From contig JAEPRB010000091.1 of NCBI GenBank assembly GCA_016758965.1, forward strand, positions 62,001 to 126,000: a DNA stretch of 64,000 nt. The letters are read 5' to 3'. Shown piece by piece: positions 1 to 11,917 of the stretch; positions within the stretch are counted from its first letter, which is position 1; each line of letters starts with the position of its first letter. The position numbers and the translations under genes are program-made. Source of the stretch: Circinella minor. Its lineage: Eukaryota > Mucoromycota > Mucoromycetes > Mucorales > Lichtheimiaceae. The notes under the pieces are model-generated. The model worked only from the letters and a program-made list of their open reading frames with translations. It did no database searches and was not told the origin of the DNA.

Positions 1-98
1 TTATTTTGATTGGTGTTTACAAGAAAGGTATGGAAGGTGGTCAATGTACAAACACCATCGAGACTCTGGGTGAATTTCTTTCTGGAATGAAATATTAA
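1..98 (+). CDS. Profilin, C-terminal exon (partial)
   Basis: The window opens inside an open frame that ends at the TAA at 96-98. It encodes about 31 residues, including GMEGGQCTNTIETLGEFL and a final GMKY. This resembles the last helix of profilin, where fungal profilins end in a G-E/Q-A/C-T-x-I-V-E-x-L-A/G-D/E-Y/F-L pattern followed by a short tail. Profilin is a small actin-monomer and poly-proline binding protein that supplies ATP-actin to formins. The 5' part lies outside the window, so length and exon structure cannot be judged. The call rests on one short conserved helix. No other family fits as well, but the evidence is limited. Confidence 0.7.
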   Translation, partial: ILIGVYKKGMEGGQCTNTIETLGEFLSGMKY

Positions 99-912
99 AA
101 TACAAAATTGGTGTTTCATGTTTTCAATTGTTTTTTTTTTTTCGTTGTTCTCGATATTTCTTTCCTAACACAAATGCCAAACGTACCCCACACATTATAT
201 ATATACATATCGCATATCTAATAAAACGTATTATTTATAATCAAGTTCCTATTATTGATTTTGTTATCCATAATAATAATAATATATTTTTTTTTGTTCA
301 AACGATCCTGTATTGTATAAAATACTATTATCAAGAATAATAAATATACATTGAAATCCTTGCAATATAAAATTCAAGAAAAGTATTCAAGTACACGTAA
401 TTTGTAAATTTGTAGTTGTTCAATGTTTTCTTACTACCTTTTTGTTTAATATAAAATAGTATTAAATTATTCTAATACATGCCTTATCACTTTTTATACT
501 CTCTTCTCTAAGTAATAATAATAAACACTTTTTTAATGTGCATTAACTTTAGCTGATGATTATATTTATGTGTTGTATTAAATATCGCCCTCTAGATACA
601 CAACACACAAGTTTAAATGTGCGTGTGGTTGATATGCTTAAAAAAAACGTGCATCCATTTTTTGAAACTCCTGGGATAGCAACCCAAACCCCCCCCCCAC
701 GGAAAAGCAAGGTCCAAAGTGACATAAAAAAAAGGGGGTTGTTGTTGCTGTTGTTGTTGTTAAAAGAAAGGTTTTGTTTTGTTTTGTTTTGTTTTTTTTT
801 TTTTGCCTTCTGTTTCACTTTTATATATATATATATATATATATATTTTAAAAAAAAACGCGATTCCTATTACTGCCACCACGAAAAAAAACGAAAAAAA
901 AAACGGGAAAAT
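99..912. other. Intergenic region, profilin 3' side to calcineurin B promoter
   Basis: This stretch holds no credible gene. It contains AT-rich sequence, a (TTTTG)n run near 774-793, a (TA)n run near 823-845 and several poly-T/poly-A tracts. The open frames crossing it are low-complexity shadows. It probably holds the polyadenylation region of the upstream gene and the promoter of the calcineurin B gene. Confidence 0.6.
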
Positions 913-1697
913 ATGGGACAAGCTGGTTCACATCTCGAGGATATGGTTAACTCGTCGAACTGTAAGCCAAAAAAAAAAAAAAAAAAAGAGTGTTTTATAG
1001 AAAAGGAGTGCGAGGAGAAATTGTAGAGAAGAAAAGAAAGAAATGGAGAAAAAAGTAATTTTTAATTTTTTTGAATTTTACCTTTTTTTTTATTTAAAAA
1101 AAAAGTTTCGGCTGATGAGATTCAACGTTTATATAAACGTTTTATGAAACTTGACAAAGATCGGTCTGGATCGATTGATAAAGATGAATTTTTATCTATT
1201 CCACAAATTGCAAATAATCCATTAGCAACACGTATGATTGCCATCTTTGATGAAGATGGTGGAGGTGATGTTGATTTTTTTGAATTTATTAAAGGTTTAA
1301 GTATCTTTAGTGCAAGAGGAAATAAACGAGAAAAATTAGAATGTAAGTAAAATAGCATGTGTGTGCTACCCCACCAACCCCCCCCCACACACAACCCCAC
1401 AACTCGTCTTTTTTTAAAACTAACTCATGTATATATAATTTTTTTTTTTTTAAAAAAAAAGTTGCATTTAAAGTATATGATATGGATCGTGATGGTTATA
1501 TTTCCAATGGTGAATTATTTTTAGTACTTAAAATGATGGTTGGAAATAATTTAAAAGATGGTCAATTACAACAAATTGTTGATAAGACGATTATGGAAGC
1601 AGATAAAGATATGGATGGTAAAATTGGATTTGATGAATTTATGATCATGGTGGAAAATACCGATGTTGCACGACAAATGACATTAGAAAACTTTTAA
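913..1697 (+). CDS. cnbR: Calcineurin regulatory subunit B
   Basis: Three exons (913-961, 1106-1342, 1462-1697) join in frame to 173 residues, the usual calcineurin B length. The N-terminus MGQAGS carries a myristoylatable Gly2. Four EF-hand loops are visible: [42 protein letters not shown] and [14 protein letters not shown]. The segment [14 protein letters not shown] precedes EF1 as in yeast CNB1. The protein is the Ca2+-binding regulatory partner of the calcineurin A phosphatase catalytic subunit, acting in calcium stress signalling and fungal dimorphism. Introns have GTAAGC and GTAAGT donors and poly-A/T-rich bodies. The start is the first ATG and gives the expected myristoylation site. 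No oddity is seen in the calcium ligands. Confidence 0.95.
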
Positions 1698-1945
1698 GAG
1701 GTCTCGAATATCTTTTTTTAATTTTTTAGTTGTCATGTTTTTCTTTTCAATACCGTTTGTTTTTAAATATCTTTTCTTTTACCCCATTTTTTCATTTTGT
1801 TTAAATAATTAGTATATTATATCCCGTATTGTGTTTTCTTTCTCTTTCTTCGGTTCCATCTCAATTAAATTTAATAATGTGTTCTTATGTTGAAAAGATA
1901 TAAGCTTTGTTTTTTTTTTTTGGAATTGATTATAAATAAATAATG

Positions 1946-2578
1946 CTAAGCTACAACATCGATTTCTTGAACAGTTGTTTCACTATTTGTATCACTTAAA
2001 TGTTGTTGTTGTTGAGATGGTGAAGTAATATTAAATTCTTGTTCTTCTCTTTCTTGTTCTTCTTCATCCAATAATGCAAGTGCTAATGCAAGTGTATCTT
2101 CTTCTTCATCATCACTCATACCATCCTCATGATCATTATTCATTAAATAATCCAAATCTAAACCACCTTCTGCTTCACATTGTTCTAATAAATCATCAAA
2201 CCATTGTTCAAGTTGTCTTTCACTTTCATGTTTCATATGACGTGCTTCGGTATTAGATACATCAGAAGATAAATGTTCAATTTGTAACATGAGCATCTTG
2301 AGTGATTCTAACGATTCAGCCGGGATTTCACCCGATATTTGAGTCGATCGAATCTGATCAAGAACGCCACTTAGATCAGTTAAAAGTCCTTCATGATCCG
2401 TTGTGGAACTCATACTTGTAGTAGTACATCGTCTTCGTTTTCCATTATTTGAATCCATCATTTTTTCTGATTCTTCTTGTGGATGAGATGCTTGATCTGG
2501 ATGATAATAATGATCTTGGATTTCCTCCTCTAGATCAGAAATAGGTAAAGGTCGTTTTCGATTCATTGGACTTGTCAT
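1946..2578 (-). CDS. Acidic, probably nuclear protein of unknown function
   Basis: This is an intronless 210-residue frame starting at the ATG complementary to 2576-2578. I do not recognise the family. Visible features are a basic patch KRRR near residue 48 (possible nuclear signal), a predicted helical centre around residues 60-130 (LLTDLSGVLDQIRS, ESLKMLMLQIEHLSSD, RQLEQWFDDLLEQ), and a strongly acidic Asp/Glu-rich C-terminal third with a Gln run. Codon use matches neighbouring genes, the frame is free of homopolymer artefacts, and its start lies head-to-head with the Dad4 gene, so it is probably real. The helix-plus-acidic-tail layout would suit a transcriptional co-regulator, but that is inference. 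Confidence 0.7.
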   Translation of the reverse strand: MTSPMNRKRPLPISDLEEEIQDHYYHPDQASHPQEESEKMMDSNNGKRRRCTTTSMSSTTDHEGLLTDLSGVLDQIRSTQISGEIPAESLESLKMLMLQIEHLSSDVSNTEARHMKHESERQLEQWFDDLLEQCEAEGGLDLDYLMNNDHEDGMSDDEEEDTLALALALLDEEEQEREEQEFNITSPSQQQQHLSDTNSETTVQEIDVVA

Positions 2579-3451
2579 GGTGGGTTATAAAGCAATAGAT
2601 AGTGATGACGGTCAAGCAGCCAAGGCGCCTTCCTTTTATTATTGCTGTGGGTTGTTATTACAGTGATTGACAAGGAATGTCCAAGTAAGTAAAAAATAAA
2701 ATAAAAAGAAAAGAAAGAAAGAATTTGGGTGCAAGTATATATATATATATATATAAAGCTGGGGAAAAGAAGAAGAAAGGAAGGTTCTTTCCGGAGCCCA
2801 GTTTTTTTTTTTAATTTCTTGCGGCATAGTATCGTGGCTTTGAATTATATATAATTTCTGATGACAAAAAAATCAACTTTTTTTTTAATAAATGATGGTT
2901 AAAAGAAAAGATAATTCTTGTTTTCAATAAAATATTATTAAACTAGGTTCTGTGTATCCAGGATATTTATATTAGATGGTCTTGGGGGGGGGGGAGATTG
3001 CAATTTAATGAACAGATTATCCTTTCCCTTCCTTCCCCCCCTCCCAACCTGACACAAAAATGTATTTTTTTTTTGATATGGGCAATATGTTTTTGTTATA
3101 ATTAAGTTCAATACATCATTGTTTAAACAAAACCCGTCAAAAAAAAAAGATTCTGCTGTCTTTGTTCTACACCTGATTGTTTAACCAAAAAAAAAAAAAA
3201 AAAAAAAAGGTCCCTTCCATGATATATTTTTCTATTCTTTGAATGATTTTCCTCTATTGTGTAGGCAAGTTTCTATGACAACTCAAAATAAAAAGTCTCT
3301 CTTTTCCTTAGCAACTCTCCATCCCTCAATTGATTTTTGCATAAATTTTTTTTTTGTCAAAAGTTTCTGGGTTATAATTTTTTTTTTTTTTGGATAGAGA
3401 ACACACACACAACTACACCTTTCAATTTTTTTTTTAATTTCAAATATTATC
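2579..3451. promoter_or_regulatory. Divergent intergenic region (promoters of the acidic protein and Dad4)
   Basis: This 873-bp stretch separates two genes transcribed away from each other. It contains a (TA)n tract near 2736-2755, a G9 run near 2986 and a 24-bp A run near 3186. No defined operator can be named. Both promoters must lie here. Confidence 0.5.
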
Positions 3452-3839
3452 ATGGAGAATCCATATGAACAAGCACAAAATGCTTTACTTGAAAGAATTG
3501 TTCATAATGTAGTATGTAAAATTTTTTTTTCTTTGAATCATTGTAATTTTTTTCTAATTAATTTATATATTCTTTCTTTTAAATTAAAAAAAAAGTCAAG
3601 ATTAAGTGCTGCAGTTGAGAATCTGAATGAACGAGTAGAGGTACATATATATATATAAAATGGTGTTGGGATAATTTTTTTTTTTTTTTTATATTGACAA
3701 TTTTTTTTTATAGGAAGTAAATAAAGAAAATAGTGACCTTGCTGTTGTAAATCAAATGTTTTCTTCATATTGGTTTTCTTCACAAATGTATCTTGAAACA
3801 ACAAGAAAATCATATTCTGATTCAAACAAAATAAATTAA
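3452..3839 (+). CDS. DAD4: DASH complex subunit Dad4
   Basis: Three small exons (3452-3511, 3596-3640, 3714-3839) give 76 residues. The N-terminus MENPYEQAQNALLERIVHNV, the middle RLSAAVENLNERVEEVNKEN and the segment VVNQMFSSYWFSSQMYLE follow the yeast Dad4 pattern (MENPHE...LL.RII.NV..LN..V...N..L..IN..N....V.QMW..Y....Q.HLE). Dad4 is one of the ten small subunits of the DASH/Dam1 ring that couples kinetochores to microtubule plus ends. Each exon ends on a codon boundary. The gene is too short and too split to show as one long frame. The C-terminal tail (SYSDSNKIN) is a little longer than typical. Confidence 0.88.
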
Positions 3840-4715
3840 ATATATTCTTGTCTCAATCTCAGTAACTCTCTTCTTCTCTCTCTCCCCCGCCCCCCTTTAC
3901 ACACACATACCCAACTATTTTCAATTTTCTAATATTATAATATATATTATCATAATGATCATTTTTTGAAAATGTTATCCGTTTTCTTTTTTTTTCTTTT
4001 AATAACAATAAAAATTGTTATTTAAGAATAAAAAAGAAATTTCTCATCTTTTAAAGTTTTTTTTTTACTAAAAAAGGTAACCGCTTTTTTTTTTTACTAT
4101 AAAGAATAAATTGTTGGTTGAAAACACCTAAAATAGAATGAGTGGAAAAAGGTGGGGGAGGGGAGAATAAATCCCACTTCTTTTTAAAAACTTTTATTAT
4201 GATAGAAAAGACTATATACAATATCAATATTAACAATGAAAAAAAAAAGGTGGGAGGTGGGGAGGATGGGGGGGGAGTGGAGGACACTTTATTAATTTCC
4301 ATGCATTTTTATTAACAATAATAATTTGTTATCTCTCTCTTTTTGATTTAACTATTAAAAACCGAAATCCCTCCCCCCTCCGTTTTTCCCAGTTTTTTTT
4401 TTTACTTTTTTTGTATGTGATCCAATTTAATAACTCCATTTAACCTAGTCCAAAAAATAATCGGGAAACCAAAAAAAACAACCATTCATTGTATCACACT
4501 CTTTCTCTCTCTCTCTCAGGGCGCAGTATATTCACTTTGAACAAACAAAAAAAAAAAAAAGGGGGTGTAACAAAGAAAAAAAAAAAAAAAAAAGGGTGGA
4601 GTCTTTTTTTGTTGGTACCTTTTTTTTTTTTTTTAACAGTTTTTAATATATACATTTTAGAAACAACAACAACAACTCTTCTTTTTTTTTTTTTTAATGA
4701 ATAATTATTAAGACA
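3840..4715. other. Intergenic region upstream of the reductase/acyltransferase gene
   Basis: No gene is seen. There are polypurine and polypyrimidine tracts: CT-rich near 3868-3896, a G-rich stretch at 4250-4280, a (CT)n run near 4500-4518, and long A and T runs at 4545-4635. The promoter of the downstream gene must be in this interval. Confidence 0.5.
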
Positions 4716-7700
4716 ATGTCTGAAGTTCCTACTATTTCTATAACGAATCCGGAACTTGAGAGTCAAGACTTGAGTTTAAAAAGTCCTATCACACCTTCTC
4801 CACCGCCATCACCTACTGTTTTTGACGTTGTAAAAAATATGGAAGCATTGGATAGAGATGATATGACAGAAGAAGTAACTACAACTACAACAACAACACT
4901 TGAAGATTTCCCGGAAATACCTCCTAATGATAATGAAAAACAAACGAATCAAGTATTTACCGATGCTCTAAAAGAAGAAGAACAACAAGAAGAACCCACC
5001 ACACCTGAACCATCACGATCCCAAAAACAACAAAAAATGGAATCATCTATGGAACAAGAAAATCATGGTCAAGATCAACAACAACAACAAGCATCTTTTT
5101 TAAATATTCGAGAATTTTATTATAATAAATCTGTTTTATTGACAGGAGCTACTGGTTTTGTTGGAAAAGCTTTATTATGGAAATTACTTTCACTGGATGT
5201 GGGTAAAATCTTTATTTTATTACGTTCTGGACAACGTCGTCCAGGATCCGCATTTCAACGTATGAAAGAAGATATATTAACGAATAAGGTAAAAAAAAAA
5301 GTCTTATTAAAAAAAAGTGATAGAGAAGAAGCCGTGGTTGAAGGGAAAAAAAAAGAAAGGATTATATAAGATAATAATAATAAATATTATATTGTTAATA
5401 ATAGGCATTCGTGGCATTACGTCGATCGATGGGTCCAACAAAATTTGATCGAATGATAAAAGATAAAGTATATGCAATAGAAGGTGATTTAGCAATGCCA
5501 GGATTAGGTCTTTCAGAAGAAGATCGTAAAACTTTAGTTAAATATACCAATCTTGTTTTACATTGTGGTGCTACAGTGGATGGAAATGAACGTCTTGATA
5601 TGGCTATGAAGGTAACCTTTTTTTTTTTTTTAATTGAAGAAAAAAAAAAGGGGGGGGGATTATTTTATATATGAAAATTAATTTTTATTTTGTTAAAAAA
5701 TAATAATAAATATAGGTGAATGTTTTGGGTACATTAAATCTTATTGAATTAGCAAATGAATGTATGACACTAGCTGGATTTATTCATATGTCACCTTTAC
5801 AAATGACATCTGGATTAGTTTATGAAGATCATTTATTACCTATTCCATCTGAAGATTCACCTCATACTATCTTATCCACTATTTTATCATCTACTTTTGA
5901 AGGTACATATATAAAAGAATAACCTTTTTTTTTTCTTTCACTAAAAAAATTAATAATTTTTAATCCCCCAATATATAGATTTACCTACTTTATTTGAAGA
6001 ATATAAACAATTTTATCCTGATACTTATTTATTTTCAAAATGTTTAATTGAACATTTGATTATAAGTGAAATTGAAAGAAAACGTAATAATGGAGGATAT
6101 CAATATCCTATTGCTATTATGCGATCAAGTCCTATTGGTCCAAGTGCCATTGAACCTTTAGTTGGATGGGTAAAAAATATTTCTTTTTTCATCCACCATG
6201 TTTTTTTTTAAAACACTTTACTCATATTATTATTATTATTATTTAGGCTGATGGTGTAAATGGTGCGAATGGTACATTATTACTTACTGGACGTGGTGTA
6301 AAAGTAATTCAACCAGGGAATGGTAATGTCAATGCTGATATTGTTCCTGTTGATTTTGCTGTACGAATGATTCTTGGATGTGCTGCAAGTATGATACCTC
6401 CTTCTTCATCCAATGATTTTAATACACCTATTACGAATATCGATGCATTTAATGATCAACGTAATAGTACACCTACACCTTCATCCATTATATCCTCTTC
6501 TCCTACTACACCTACTACTACTACTACTACTACACCTTCATCTACAAGAGATTCTGGATCCTCTTCTACAGCAAGAAGAGATACAGGTCGTTTATCCATG
6601 GGAAGTCAATCTTCATCCAAAGCGACATCCGTTGCTTTACAACCTAGTATTGAAGGACCTATGGGAAATACATTTCCTTACATGTATCATATCACGACAG
6701 CCAATCTACGATGTTTACCATGGCGAATTGCTTATGAACCTATTCGTCAATATTGGACAAAATCAACCAAAATCAATCTTACACCAGCACAAAATTATTT
6801 TACAAATAATAATATGAATGGTGGATTAAATCGAGCACGTACCGTCATGAATTCAATTCGTTCATATATGGGTAATACGAATAATGGATCTGTACCTATA
6901 CCACCTGTTATTACACCTACTTCATCCACAGATCGAGCACGTAAACGACAATCAGGACAACGTTTAAGTCGACAAATTGATAAAGCTACTAAATTATCAT
7001 GGACCATGAAATCATTTTATAAACCAACTACCACTACCACCACCATGGATATGAATGCCATGGGATTACGACGTCATTTACAAAAATCTAACGTAACAGA
7101 ATTAGATCCTTATCACATTGTTCCTGAAGATGCTGATTTTAATTATTGGGTGAATTATTTTATGAATGCTAGTTATGGTATTCATTATTTTATTCATATG
7201 GAATCTGATTTAAGATTACCTGTTCCTTTATCTGGTTGGCGTTGTGCATTACAAAGTTATGATTTTGTACAAGGGAATGACAGTGTCCGATTAATTGATC
7301 GACCTGCGACGAGTGTTGTATTTAGTCCGGATCAAATTACAAGACGTATTCAACGTATGGTGGAACAAGTGAAATTGACATTGGGAAATAATCATTATTC
7401 AAGAACACAACACGATGATGAACGTTGGTTAGGTGATATGGATGATAGTTTAGATGATTGGTCTCAAGATGGTGCTATATTTAGTTCAGATAAAGAAAAC
7501 CGAATGATGTTGGGTAAATGGCGTAAAAAAGTAGGAAATAATGACGATCGTGTTAAAATTGTTGTTTTAAATGATAAACGTGTCAATCAAGCTATTAGTC
7601 AGGTAAAAAAAAAAGAGTTTTTTTTTTATTTTTTTTTTATTTTTTAATAACCTATTTTTATATATTTTAGATTACATTAAATGCTGGTGTACAAAAACAA

Positions 7701-10700
7701 ACTGCTGCTAATGAAGCTATTGTAAGTATTAGTTATTTTATTTATTTAAAAAAAACCATAAAAAGACGATTAACTCCCCCTTTATTACTATTATTGTTCA
7801 GAAAATTTTGGTTCGTATGAGTGAAAGAACACAACTTCAATTTGTTTGGTTTGCAAGTTATTTTTTAAAAAATCTTTTTGATGATATGTTTGATAATGTT
7901 CGAATTCAAGAAGAAAGTATTCGTCGTGTAAGTGGGCAAAAAAAAAAAAACCAAATTTGGGTTAAAGAAAATCTCTCTCTCTTTATTTTATTTTTATTAA
8001 GAAAATTTACTCTCATATATATAGATTCAACATGCTACTCTTGGAAAACGTGTTGTTTATGTTCCTGTTGCCAAAAGTATTCTTGATCCTCTTTTAGTAT
8101 GGTATATTGCTATTCGATATCATCTTCCTGTACCTGCTTTTGCATGTGATGAAGGTAAAACAAAAAGAATTCTAATAATGAAAAAAGATTGCAATGAGAT
8201 TAAATATATATATATATATATATAAATAGCTCTTTCCAGTCTTGGACCTATTTCAGATATTTATCGTCTTGCAGGTGCTTATTATATAAAACGTGATAAA
8301 CATAAACGATCTCCTCTTAATTCTGCTGTCATGGCAGCTTATACTCAAGTTTTATTACGTGAACATGGTGCTCTTTCTATTTGTATGGATAAAACACGGA
8401 GTCGAACAGGAAAATATCAAGAACCTTTTGATGATGGACTTATTGATATGGTAGTTGAATCTACTTTACAATCCAATCAAACACGTTCACCAGCTGTTTC
8501 TCGTGTAGCAAGTCTTGAAAGTAATAATAATAATAATAATAATAATATGAATAATATGAATGGAAACAGTCCACCTGCATCTCCTGATACACCTACAAGT
8601 TCTATTGGAAGTCCAACTATGAGTGTAGATAGTACCATTATTTCAAATAATGGTTTACGTAAAGTACATAAAGATGTATTTATTGTTCCTATTAATATTA
8701 CGTATGAAAATATGCCTGAATTACCTATTTTATTGGATCAATTATTGGATCAACCTCAAACAAAACAACAACAACAACAACAACAACTCTCTCAACAATC
8801 TCAACAACAAAGGTCTAATAGTATGCCTACACCTCCATCATCACAAATACAAAATGTCATGAGACCTAGTGAAGCCAAAGATAAAAGAAATCGACTTTTA
8901 GATGGTTCTGATACTCAACGTACATTTGGTCGTGTTTTAATGGGTATTGGACCTCTTGTAAGTGTACAAGATGCAGCTGAACAATTACAACGATCCAGCA
9001 GGTAAATATATTTGAGAACAGAAAAGAAAAGGAAGAATAATAAGACATGTCTATCTCATATTAATATAATATATATATAGTGGTTCAGTGAATGATCCAA
9101 CAGAAGAATCTATACTCGTTAAAAAAATTACAAAAGAAATTCAATCAAGTCAACGTAAAGCATTAATTGTATCACCTGTATCACTTGTAGCAAGTATTAT
9201 TCTTTATGGTCGTGCTACAGGGGGTGTTTGTTTTGGTAAGTAAAAAAAAAAAAAACAAATGAACTCTTTGTAGGGTTATGATATGGGTTAAAAAATAATA
9301 ATAATATTAATAACAAAACCTTATATATATAGGTAAAATGAAGGATATGGCAGAATGGCTTCGCGCTGAAGTAATTATGAGAGAATTTCAAATTGATTGG
9401 CAAGGTAAAAAAGATTTTCAACCCCTTCCCTCTCTCCTTTTATTTATTTATTTATTTATAAATTTATTTTTTCTTTAGAGGGTGAAGATATAGATGCTGT
9501 TGTATTATATGCTTTCCGTTTATTGGATGAAACCAAAAATATTATTATTGAAGGAAAAGAAATTACAGATGATACAAATATTCGAGTGAATGATCATGCT
9601 GATAATGTGATGACACTTTCATATTATGCTAATCAGGTTTGTATATATATATAGAGTAAATGATTTTAGAAAGGTATATATACTTATATTTATTTGTTTT
9701 ATTTAGGCTATTGATGTTTTCTTATTAGATGCATTCTTTGCAGTTGTTTATCTTTCATTTACTGAAGAAAAAGTAATTGAAGATGAATTTATGGATCGTT
9801 TCCGATTTTTAGTACAAATGTTAGAACGTGAATTTGTTTTATCATGGGATATTGATCAGGTAAAAAAAAAAAAAGAATAATAATAATAACATGTTTGGAT
9901 TGTTTGTTCACTTTATATATATATATATATGAAAAAAATGTTTTTTTATAGCAATTCAATATCATACTGAATATGTATGAAGTACGTAAAGTCATTCGAC
10001 GTACAAAAACAAGTGAAAATAGTACATGTTATTTACAATTATTGGCCAATATGGAAAGTAATCCTGTACGATATGAACAATTAATCTTTTTGGCATCCTT
10101 ATTATACCCAACGATCGATACATATTGGATTACATCATGTTCACTTTCTGCCTTAGATGTTGTACCTATGTTACCACGTAGTATTGTACCTCTTTTAGCT
10201 CAATGGATTGCTACTCATTTAATTACGGGTCGACGTACCATTTATCGTGAAGTATTGTCAACAGAATCCAGTCGAACAGCTGCTGATGTATTTATGACAT
10301 TGGGATTTTTAACAGAAATACAATCTAAAGAAAAACTTTCACCTGATGCACAAATTTTATTACATGAACTTGGTATTCCAACTACAGAAACATTAATTCA
10401 ACTTTCTGGACAAAGTAATGAAGTAGATAGTCAAACTGAAATATCACCTGTAGATCCTGAAGGAATGATGGTAAAGTATTATTATTCTCTTTCTCTTACT
10501 TTCGAATATATACTAACTATTTATATATATATATATATGTTAATAGAAAGCATTAATGGCACAAATTCAAATGAATCGAGCCAATTCCAATATGGCTGAT
10601 TTATGTCAACAAATCGATACATATCGATTAGGTGCAATGACACAAAGAGAAACTTTTCAAAATAAGCAAGTTTTTCAAAAATGTTTAAAACAAATTAAAG

Positions 10701-10885
10701 GGATTTTACAAGCCAGTCGAACAGGTTTTGCTAAAAAACGTAATGTAGAATTACCTGAAAATGAAGAAAAATTAGTTCAATTAGTCTATGCTTTACGTAC
10801 AAGAAATCATGTACCTACTAGTGTCGATCGATCTAATTTAAAATCTACAAGAAGAGTTTCTGAAGCTTATAATTTAAGACATTAA
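4716..10885 (+). CDS. Fatty acyl-CoA reductase fused to GNPAT/GPAT-like acyltransferase (acyltransferase site degenerate)
   Basis: Fifteen exons (4716-5288, 5405-5611, 5716-5902, 5979-6169, 6247-7602, 7671-7721, 7802-7927, 8025-8154, 8230-9001, 9081-9235, 9333-9404, 9479-9636, 9707-9859, 9952-10470, 10547-10885) stay in phase and give 1,662 residues. Residues 1-130 are disordered. The reductase half has the NADP-binding TGATGFVGK at 143-151, the catalytic Y339-LFS-K343, and SSPIGPSAIEPLVGWADGVN followed by IVPVDFA, all typical of FAR proteins that reduce acyl-CoA to fatty alcohol. The second half (about 860-1560) aligns with DHAP/glycerol-3-phosphate acyltransferases: RLAGAYYIKRD, DKTRSRTGK (994-1002), VPINITYENM (about 1094), and the C-terminal TLSYYANQAIDVFLLDAFF. 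The HX4D position reads AKSILD (913-918), so the catalytic His is Ala, and FxEGTRS has become CMDKTRS. No PTS1 signal is seen at the C-terminus (NLRH). The domain calls are secure; the activity of the second half is doubtful. Confidence 0.88.
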
Positions 10886-11575
10886 AATTGAATGGGGGGG
10901 GGGGTCCCCTCCCCCTATCCCTACCCCACCCTCCTCCCCCCCTTTTTATTATATATATATATATATATTTCGTTTCGTTTCGTTTCGTTTCTTTTTTTTT
11001 TTTTTGTGTGTGTATGTTTTAATATTGTTTTATTTATGAAAAGAATAATAAAAAATAAGAATGGTTTTAAAAAAAAAATTGAAAGGGGGGGGGAAGAGGA
11101 ACAGATTGATGTTGGGTGGAGGGGAGGGGCATGATTTTATTATTATGCATGAATATTTAGATGAAATTATGCATGAAAAAAGAAGATTTGTAAATAAATA
11201 AATAAATAAAAAAAAAGGTTGCAGTGTTCATTGTATGTTATGTAGAGCATATATATATAAAGTTGTATATAAATAATAATAATAATAATAAAAGTTTCTT
11301 TTAAAAAATGACGGCGTAATCCTCAGAGATGAGAAAAAGGGGGGAAGGGGACAAAAGAAGTAAAAGAAGGGAGAGAAAGAGATTCTGTTAATGTGTATAA
11401 CTGCGTGGAAAATAAGGAAAAGAGAAAAGAAAGAGAGAGAGAGAAAGAGAGAGGAGGGGGGGGGATAATCTAAGGTTGTATACACTTGAAATAAAAGCCT
11501 CTCTTCTCTCCTCTCCCCCCCTCCCCTTTCCTTCTTCTTTAGAATCAAAAAGTGAGAGGGATGATTATCATAATA
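10886..11575. other. Intergenic region with homopolymer and purine tracts
   Basis: No gene is supported. The region holds a G10 run at about 10892-10901, a (TA)n tract near 10950-10967, a (CGTTT)n run near 10969-10989, a (TAA/TAAA)n stretch and a long GA-rich purine tract at 11405-11465. It receives the 3' ends of two convergent genes. Confidence 0.5.
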
Positions 11576-11917
11576 TTATTGAAAGTTTTTACACCAATGT
11601 TCATGACAAAATCGAAATACATCTATACCACAATCATCACAAAAATCAGAATAACGTTGAAACGCTATGGATGATGAAGATGAGGATGATGATGTTGTTG
11701 TTGTTGTTGTACTAATAGGATGAAGAAATTGATTTGAACTTGTATTTCTAATATTTTTAAGTGAAGGTCGAACAAGTAAAGAAGAAGTAGATGAACATAG
11801 CTTTGGAGAAGAAGAGGAGGATAAAGAAGAAGAATTAGATGTTGTTGTTGTAGTAGTAGAAAGATCTTTTTTGATTTTAGTATCTTGAAATCTAGGATGA
11901 ATATCTTCTTGATACAT
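11576..11917 (-). CDS. Small Ser/Thr-rich protein with a Cys/His C-terminal cluster
   Basis: This intronless frame of 113 residues starts at the ATG complementary to 11915-11917, head-to-head with the YEATS2-like gene. I do not recognise a named family. The first 85 residues are rich in Ser and Thr and probably disordered. The last 25 contain CDDCGIDVFRFCHEHWC, a compact arrangement of four Cys plus one His that could bind one zinc ion. The contrast between a low-complexity body and an ordered Cys-rich end argues that this is a translated gene rather than chance. It could also be the last exon of a larger gene, but no upstream exon was found. Confidence 0.5.
   Translation of the reverse strand: MYQEDIHPRFQDTKIKKDLSTTTTTTSNSSSLSSSSSPKLCSSTSSLLVRPSLKNIRNTSSNQFLHPISTTTTTTSSSSSSSSIAFQRYSDFCDDCGIDVFRFCHEHWCKNFQ

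Noticed and set aside
556..1026. 156-residue plus-strand frame
   Set aside because: Made of homopolymer and TA-repeat translation; it overlaps the true first exon of calcineurin B in another frame.
8019..8042. His900 of the acyltransferase half as the missing HX4D histidine
   Set aside because: The residue five positions after it is Lys905, not Asp; by alignment of PVAKSILD to the family box the relevant position is Ala913.
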